Below are positions 57,429-64,000 of a stretch of 64,000 bases of DNA, piece by piece. The stretch is from Sycobia sp. Sy_11 (lineage: Eukaryota > Arthropoda > Insecta > Hymenoptera > Epichrysomallidae), in NCBI GenBank assembly GCA_018907035.1, contig JACCIC010000142.1:1-64000 (forward strand), given 5' to 3'. Every line of letters starts with the position of its first letter. Position 1 is the stretch's first letter. Made by a program: the position numbers and the translations under genes. The notes under the pieces are model-generated. The model did no database searches, was not told the origin of the DNA, and saw only the letters and a program-made list of their open reading frames with translations.

Positions 57429-58300
57429 CTATACAATGAGAATGTTTTCCAGAGCTTGCTCGAAACCGACCTCAATGCGCACACTCCCCGAGCGAACGAG
57501 ATTCCAGTGCGTGGCGCAGTGCGCTGATAAGCCAGGTGTGAGATCAAAGGCGGTAAGAAAATAGCCTTTTGAATAGTTATCTCGATTAATTCCAATACCT
57601 TTATTCAGAAAATGTATGCTGGTGCCTGAAAATAACGCATGAAAGGCATCTATGTGTAGATTTGAGTTTGGTGTACAACGGGGCTGCAAAGGTTTGCTCG
57701 GTATTTGCACTCCGTCGAAGTACAAAGAGAGATAGTTATTGTTGACGTTTTGAAAATTAAATGGATTAAATCTACGATTTCCATTAAAAGCTCTGTTGTC
57801 GACAAATCCGATCATAATTCCTTTCGGTAATTGACCTAGAATTACGTTATCGAGTTGCTATTATCCCCGCGTGCAGCGTAAACGACTTTACCTCCACTCG
57901 CGTGACTGGATATTTAGCGGTAGTTTTAGCTAACGCATTAGCGTGTGCGAGTAAGACACCAGGATTAATTTTTACTCTACGTATAATGAGAGTTGCTTCT
58001 TTTATTTTAACCTTAAATCTGCCATTGTCAGATGAATCCATGAGACAGAACGCGTCTTTGCTTCTCACTAAACGAATTCGCATTTCTACGCCCTTTATTA
58101 ACATTTTATCTTGATTAAAAACGTCGCAGTGTAAATGACCGATCATATCAAAGGTTTTCCCACCCACTGTAAATTCTTGACGGTTTAACAGGCCTTTATT
58201 AGCCTGAGCTCCCATAGCGTTTGGTGCAGCTTCGAAATTACCTGCTGTATCGTCGTACCATAAGCAAGTGTTACGTCCAGGTCAGTTATTAACTTTACAC
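57429..58300 (-). pseudogene. Capsid-like gene remnant, Polinton/adintovirus type (F54H12.2-like)
   Basis: Two open pieces read as one broken protein: 58215-57847 (start context LWYDDTAGNFEAAPN upstream of the Met, then IGHLHCDVFNQDKML, FCLMDSSDNGRFKV, VLLAHANALAKTTAKYPVTR) and 57815-57429 (IGFVDNRAFNGNRRFNPFNF, LYFDGVQIPSKPLQP, HALFSGTSIHFLNKG, FDLTPGLSAHCATHWNLV). A frameshift and stop near 57835-57850 separate them, and the frame upstream of 58270 is also broken. The pattern is that of proteins annotated F54H12.2-like in insects, which I connect with the major capsid protein of Polinton/adintovirus elements; that link is from memory. It is an old integrated copy. Confidence 0.6.
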
Positions 58301-59650
58301 CGGCGTATTTATGGTGTAATTTGATTTTCCCTAAAGACTTAGCTTGTCTTTTCTAGGTTGGCAGCGTCGGCGAGGGTTTCCGAAAGAAGCGCTAGGCTCG
58401 TTTGATCCTTAATTTTGCGGACTGTCCTACCGCTATACTCTACTACTTACTGCCGGCTCTCGATGATGGTTCAGGAAAAGAGTGGCAGGAATGTGTATAT
58501 TTTTTATATACTATGTGTATAGCTGTTCTTTATTTCAATAAATAAACTAAACAACACCCTTGATATTTTATAATTAAAATCACTCGTTTATTCGATTTTA
58601 TATAATGTCACAATAATAGTACAATCTGCACCTCGAACACTTTGGTGCAGTAGGTTTTAGTCGAAATTTAGATATAATTATTATTGGCTTCGCGTTCATT
58701 TTTAATGACGGTGTACGAATCGTGGCTTCGTGGCTGAACCGTGTTGCAGCAATTGGAAGTCGCGGGACGATAGCCGAATTAAACTTGAATCGAAGTTATA
58801 AATGCAAATTTTTGGTTTTCTCGCGATCACTCCTAATTATAGGGAGAGAGTTCCGACTCCGTGGCTGAACTATGTTGCAACGATTTGAAGTCGCGAGAAG
58901 GTAACTAACGAAACCTTTTATTCGATTCTAAATATACTTATAAACGCGTGAAGACTCGTTACGACTTATTTACTCGGTAGTTGTATTTAAACTCGTATAT
59001 ATCCACGATACGTACTTAGTGTCTCGGAGTCGACTTGAAAGTAAAAATATAAAAAATGCGTTAAGTCCGATACGTGTTTATTCTCTCGAAAGGTACGTGC
59101 TTAAAGTCTCGTGGTTGCCTTGGAACTGCCTGGCGCGTGCTCGTGCCTGTTTATAAAAGGTGAGAAAGAAGTTCCCTCGTGCCGCCGCTGCGGCCACGTA
59201 CAAAATTATGATTGGCTAAAAACTCAGCGTAAACCCTGTTGCTAAGTGGTAAGAGCAGTTCGTCGGTGGAAAAAGTTGTCTTACGCGACAGCCTAGTCAG
59301 CGTCTGCCTGTGCTACCGGAGATCTTCTTATCACCGTGTATATATAGTTATACTTCGCCATGTAACTTGGACTTATAATTTTATGAAGTCGTTCGTGAAC
59401 CTAAAAGTTATATTCTCACTTCGGTTTTACGGCTTATAATTAATTACTACAAATAAAGTTCATTAGGCATAATTTTTGCGAAAGCTATAGTTCATCTATA
59501 TGCGAAGTTTCGCTTAATTCTAACGATTTTTCGAGGCGCCTTTGGACGTAAAACCTCGTTTTCTTATTTTCATCTTCGATGAATAAAAAAAAAATTAACC
59601 GGCTGTAAACGCAAGTCCTTTTGATTGTTGTGATATTAATAACGTGAGGT
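58301..59650. other. Unassigned region with internal repeats and TATA-like site
   Basis: A motif GTGGCTGAACCGTGTTGCAG followed by TGGAAGTCGCG occurs at 58729 and, diverged, at 58861 (about 132 bases apart). A TTTATAAAAGG box lies at about 59151 and an AATAAAGTTCATT signal at about 59451, which is an LTR-like or promoter-like order. No termini or target duplication were found. The small frame 59239-59439 is not recognised. Confidence 0.4.
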
Positions 59651-61160
59651 TTTTCTAGAATTCATATTATCCGTATAATAATCTAAATCTTAACATATCT
59701 GTACTAAAATCTAAGATAAATCTTGACTAATCAATACTCATTAATCTATGGTATGTATACAAATTTTCAAGAAACATACTATGCTAGAGATGCTCAGCCA
59801 GTCATTTGAAAGAGACAGTTTATTCACAGTGATCCACTTATAGTTATTGATTTTTCACGACAAAACGGATCTCTAAAGAGCGCTCGTGTTGACATTCATC
59901 TGGAAATTGAGCGGAGAAATAACTTTCTAATCAATATTACAGCTTACTATTACAGCTGATCTGCATTCTTCAGTATATTCCGATTAGTGGAGTAGAGAGA
60001 AGGTTCTTTAAAAAGCCAATGAATAATATTATAGAGACAAAATACTAATACTAATACATTAAATTAATAATAATTAATTAAATACATAATAGAGACAAAA
60101 TAGTAATTTATAAAACTAATCTATCAGTTGACCGTTTACATGTGAGAAAAAAAACAAAGCAAACAAAAAACAAAAACAAACAAACAATCAAAAATAAAAA
60201 ACAAACAAAAACAAACAAAAAAAATTAAAACAATGAAGTTAATAGCTATAGGTATACTGGCACTTCGATTCGTACTTCTCATTCCTCAAGATCTAGCACA
60301 ATTTCAAGACTAGGGGTCTTCATATTTCTCACTTCTATAAATCTTAGGCAATTCGATAACTATTTTTGGTAAATCAACGTTATAAAGAGAAACTGCATTT
60401 TAGGAAAATTTTGAGGATTGGGGATGTACCAGAATGAACATCTGCCAATATGCTTATAGACTTATCTATTAGAATGAATATCTGAAGTGTAGTAAATGTA
60501 AATCAGGTGTGAAATATACTTTACTACTTACAAAAGAAGTATATGCAACGTACCGATAGTGAAATTTGAAAAATTTTCCAAGCAGTGACAGCTGGCAGAT
60601 TCATGAAAACGCTGTAGCACTCGACGTTTTTAGTCTGTACGGCTTTGCTATCCTTCTAAGAGTTCATCATTTATCTTTAAAACAAATTCACAATTCATCA
60701 CAATCTATTTCCAGTTTGCATTCTCCCTTAACTTGATAAAAGAATAAATTCTGCTCTATAATCTATAAAATTTACGAATTACTGATAGAGACATTTACGT
60801 AGCTTAATGTATATTTCATATTACGGAAAGATTAAATACAATTATTTATTTATTATTTCGTTATTTTATCAGAATACAGATAGTCAATTATTCAAATTTA
60901 CATTTCCATCAAACGTAATATTTAAAATCGTGAAAAATTGTGACAAATATTTTTTTAATTAAAAAAAATGGTGAAATTTTTTATTTACTTTTATTTACTT
61001 ATTTACATAAATTGAAGAATATAATATCAAATATAAGGTAAGATAAATATTAAAAGATTAAAATATTTACGTATAATTCATTGAACTGTAATGCACTAAT
61101 ACATAACGTTAGTTTTCAAAATGAAGGATGAATTTATGATAGTGTATGCTGATAATAATA
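59651..61160. other. AT-rich DNA, no gene seen
   Basis: Contains a CAAA-rich low-complexity stretch (60146-60229). No coding or repeat family recognised. Confidence 0.6.
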
Positions 61161-61164
61161 CTTA

Positions 61165-61308
61165 ATAATATCCGTCTCTCCTTGAATTTTTAGGTATAAA
61201 CACTTGTTAAAATACACTATTATATTGTAATATCCTGTCCTGTCCGAAACCTTAGTTGTAACGCTTATTCATTTCTTTACTTAATGACGATAATGAACAT
61301 ATGCATTT

Positions 61309-61367
<59 letters not shown>

Positions 61368-61650
61368 TTAGGATACTCTTTACTATGAACACAAAAAAAC
61401 TACACACAGTGGCAGGCGTAACATCCTGCTTTATAATGCGAACAGTTTGATTTCTACGTAAGTACAATTGCATTATATATATATATTTGTGTTCATAGTA
61501 AAGAGTTATTATCGTCATTAAGTAAAGAAATGAATAAGCGTTACAACTAAGGTTTCGGACAGGGCAAGATATTACAATATAATAGTGTATTTTAATAAGT
61601 GCTTATATCTAAGAATTCGAGGAGGGCCGGATATTACAATATATTATGAA
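61165..61650. repeat. Long inverted repeat around a (TA)n loop
   Basis: The left arm (about 61165-61297) contains CTGTCCGAAACCTTAGTTGT and TTCTTTACTTAATGACGATA; the right arm (about 61500-61640) contains their reverse complements with few changes. An inner pair, ACTCTTTACTATGAACACAA (61373) and TTGTGTTCATAGTAAAGAGT (61488), continues the fold. A TA microsatellite (61314-61365) and about 110 bases form the middle. No coding sequence; it resembles a fold-back element. Confidence 0.85.
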
Positions 61651-62436
61651 ATACCAGTTATAAATCACAATAAGTAGGTATACATTATAAAAAATACAGT
61701 TTCATTTGTGCTTTGGAAAATATTAGACCAATAGAACATTTGCGTCAGTTAAAATTTTTAACATTTCCGTAAAACTGCACATTATTCCTGTTGCAAAAAA
61801 GGTGGTCATCCATGTGAATATTATTTTAAATATCTACACAGATAACTACTCCAACTTGTAGTTTAATGTTTGTGATTAAGCGAAATTGTAATGCCAATAC
61901 AATGCATCGTTTTTAATTTTTTATACAATGTATTATTATACCCTACTAAATAATAATCACATTCTTATAATTTGACAATTATTGCCATGTATGTGAAATT
62001 GCGAAAATTGTTTATTAATTGAATAATGCGCATTTATTATTCACATGGTTATCAATTTGGATGGTCAAAATATATATTTATCTCGGACGAATAGATGTCT
62101 CTGCTCGATACTATGAATAACGTATTAATATAATATTAATAAACTATTGATTCACTAGTAGTATACTATTAATAAACTCTTACATATATGTTTAATATTT
62201 CGTTCTAAAAATTTCAAGATAAAAATTGTTTAGAATTTTGATATGTGCTTAAATTTTATATATTTAAAATAACTATTATCAAAGTAAATTATTTTTATTG
62301 TTGGATGTAAAGGTACCTACTTTAATGATAAAGACAGATTTAAAAATTTTAAAAGCATAGTACCACAATATTCAGAATTTATAATAATATTTCCGGATTG
62401 AGTATGTTTATTATAGACCAAATCCCAAATATATCA
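61651..62436. other. AT-rich DNA, no gene seen
   Basis: No recognisable feature. It could contain the 3' untranslated region of the exon that ends at 62437. Confidence 0.5.
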
Positions 62437-62556
62437 CTACCAATTGTACTCATGTTGATGAAATGGATTTGTACAAGGTTGTTGCATGTGCAAATGTGTC
62501 ATTACAGGTAATTGCTTGACTGCGTCGAACTCACAATTTACTGCGTCCTTGTAGTT
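62437..62556 (-). CDS. Probable terminal exon of an unidentified host gene
   Basis: On the minus strand a good acceptor (TATACTTCTTTCAG) precedes a 120-base stretch that begins in phase NYKDAVNCEFDAVKQLPVMT and ends with ...NPFHQHEYNW and a TAG stop at 62437-62439. The peptide is of mixed, non-repetitive composition, unlike the AT-rich surroundings. I do not recognise the family. Upstream exons would lie at higher coordinates and were not found within the window. Confidence 0.45.
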   Translation of the reverse strand, partial: NYKDAVNCEFDAVKQLPVMTHLHMQQPCTNPFHQHEYNW

Positions 62557-62559
62557 CTG

Positions 62560-63124
62560 AAAGAAGTATATATTGTACTAGTAGTTAATATTTTATTATT
62601 CTATTCAATTAATTATATGAAAAAGATATAAAGAATTTTTATAAACATGTAGACATTAGAAGCTAACGTATAAGTATGCAATTGAAAAATTTGACATGCA
62701 ACAAATTGAACTAAGATTAAGTCTGACATTTTCAATTGTAAAAATTTTATCACTGATTAGTGACTGTGGATATCAAAAATCCCTGTCTACGTATTCTCAT
62801 AAGAACGTTAATCCTAGATATTTAAAATTTTAATCTAACAGAAATATAAACTATATAATCATATCATATCATGTACTCATTTATAAGGACAAAGTGTGCT
62901 TTTGTTTGTCAACAGAAAAACTACTAAAGATATTGTTCTGAAATTCGAAATGTATAGAATATATCGATATTAAATATCAAGATTGGAAAAGCATAGGTTA
63001 TATTTTGTTCAAATTTAATAAAAAAGTTGGCAAGTTATTTTACACACAATTTCAAAAAGGTTTTATCTGACCGCTCACTTTAAAAAGGCGTTATTTTCCA
63101 GATTATTTCTTTTGCCATCATTTG

Positions 63125-63125
<1 letters not shown>
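62560..63125. other. AT-rich DNA, no gene seen
   Basis: Possibly intron of the gene whose last exon is at 62437-62556. Confidence 0.4.

Positions 63126-63185
<60 letters not shown>
63126..63185. repeat. (TA)n microsatellite
   Basis: About 60 bases of TA repeat directly before a mariner copy. Confidence 0.95.
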
Positions 63186-63187
<2 letters not shown>

Positions 63188-64000
63188 ATCCCGGGCAGAA
63201 ATATTAGAACATATCTCTTATAATTCTAGGTTGTGTATCTGTTAATAGCTTTGCAGCATTATTTTCAGTATTTCTTTCGGTGTCTTTTATTTTACCGAGC
63301 AAAATCATGGTATGTTTTTGTAAGCCAAATAAGCCTCATTGGCGGAAAGGGATGCTTTTATTTTTTAATATAAAGAAAAGTGCAAGTATAGCCTATCATT
63401 TGCTTTCAGAAACATTTGAAGTGAAATGGATTGATGAATCGATGTGCCGCGAGTTTTTTAAATGGTTCAAAAGTGGTGATTTTGAAGTTGAAGGCAAGGA
63501 TGAGTTTGGAAAGCTGAAAGGTTTTGAATACGAGGTATTAGACGCTTTGCTGCATGGGAATCCATGCAAACAGTCAAGAAGAACTTGTATTATTAAGCAT
63601 CACGCAAGAAGTCGTTTATCTGCGACTAAAAGCATTGGGATTCATTAAAAAGGTTGACAATTGGGTGCCGTACGAATTGAAGTAGAGAGATGCCGAACAG
63701 AGATTTTGTACGAAACGTTGCTGTAGCGGTTTAAAAATGTAAGATTTTTGCATCGTATTGCCATTGGTGATAAAAATTGGATTTGTTATGGTTATAACTC
63801 TAAGAGTATAAAATCGTATATAAAGCCCGGCGAACCTACGTAATCAATGCCGAAACAAAATATTCACATAAATAAGGTCATGCTGTGCATATAGTGGGAT
63901 CAAACGGGTGTACTATACTACGAACTGCTTCAGAATGGTCAAACCATAAAAGAACCATCATATCGAGCATTGTAGAAAAAAGGCCAGAATATGAGACCAG
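63186..64000 (+). pseudogene. Mariner transposase, 5' part, cut by window end
   Basis: The open frame is from about 63307 (MVCFCKPNKPHWRKGMLLFF) through CREFFKWFKSGDFEVEGKDE to KSIGIH at 63645. Beyond its stop, in shifting frames, come NWVPYELK and VMLCI, then WDQTGVLYYELLQNGQ. It belongs to the mariner family and is a sister of the fragment at 29251-29745. Stops and frameshifts make it inactive. The region of the second and third catalytic aspartates lies outside the window. Confidence 0.82.

Overview
The window looks like heterochromatin-like or repeat-rich nuclear DNA of an insect, probably a hymenopteran such as an ant. The grounds are long (TA)n and (GA)n microsatellites, mariner elements, Penelope-like elements and Ty3/gypsy retrotransposons, all in AT-rich DNA; there are no bacterial-style operons. 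The species-level guess is inference. Only two host-gene pieces are supportable: a terminal exon resembling the replication-factor subunit CTF8/CHTF8 (27851-28196, minus) and an unnamed terminal exon (62437-62556, minus). Nearly everything else is mobile DNA or its debris.

Bases 1-26971 form one large composite. A modular satellite (1-4003) abuts a Ty3/gypsy element, called A here, on the plus strand: LTR 4004-5460, a long leader, gag, then protease-RT-RNase H up to 11366. The facing half is a second copy of A on the minus strand (LTR 25661-26971; gag and pol 19521-23973; integrase 14971-17088; 3' LTR 13311-14767). Between them lie two mirror copies of a fragment of a second Ty3/gypsy element (B), of the satellite, and of part of the A LTR. 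Together these make a quasi-palindrome with arms of about 9.8 kb and a 3.3 kb spacer. A 279-bp duplication at the inner junction suggests that one half of the inner palindrome was copied from the other during break repair. The A leader carries a conserved splice donor and acceptor and a row of four hairpins that have different stems but nearly the same seven-base loop. A 1048-bp solo LTR of another family, with a perfect 5-bp target duplication, sits in gag of the right-hand copy.

Bases 27000-52000 hold the CTF8-like exon, degenerate mariner and Ty3/gypsy fragments (29.2-30.0 kb and 34.4-35.5 kb), and several Penelope-like element (PLE) pieces. One PLE open frame has an RT catalytic motif followed by a GIY-YIG nuclease domain. 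Two complete minimal hammerhead ribozymes lie in PLE terminal sequence. A nearly complete mariner (45410-46696) has two nonsense codons. A 799-bp segment at 42929-43727 is a copy of DNA about 7 kb downstream and is flanked by exact 161-bp direct repeats, an unusual insertion scar.

Bases 52000-64000 contain a three-copy family of microsatellite-flanked repeats, a broken pair of genes resembling Polinton/adintovirus-type capsid and accessory genes (about 56960-58300, minus), a long inverted repeat (61165-61650), the second host exon, and the 5' part of another mariner running off the window end. No rRNA, tRNA or CRISPR feature is visible.
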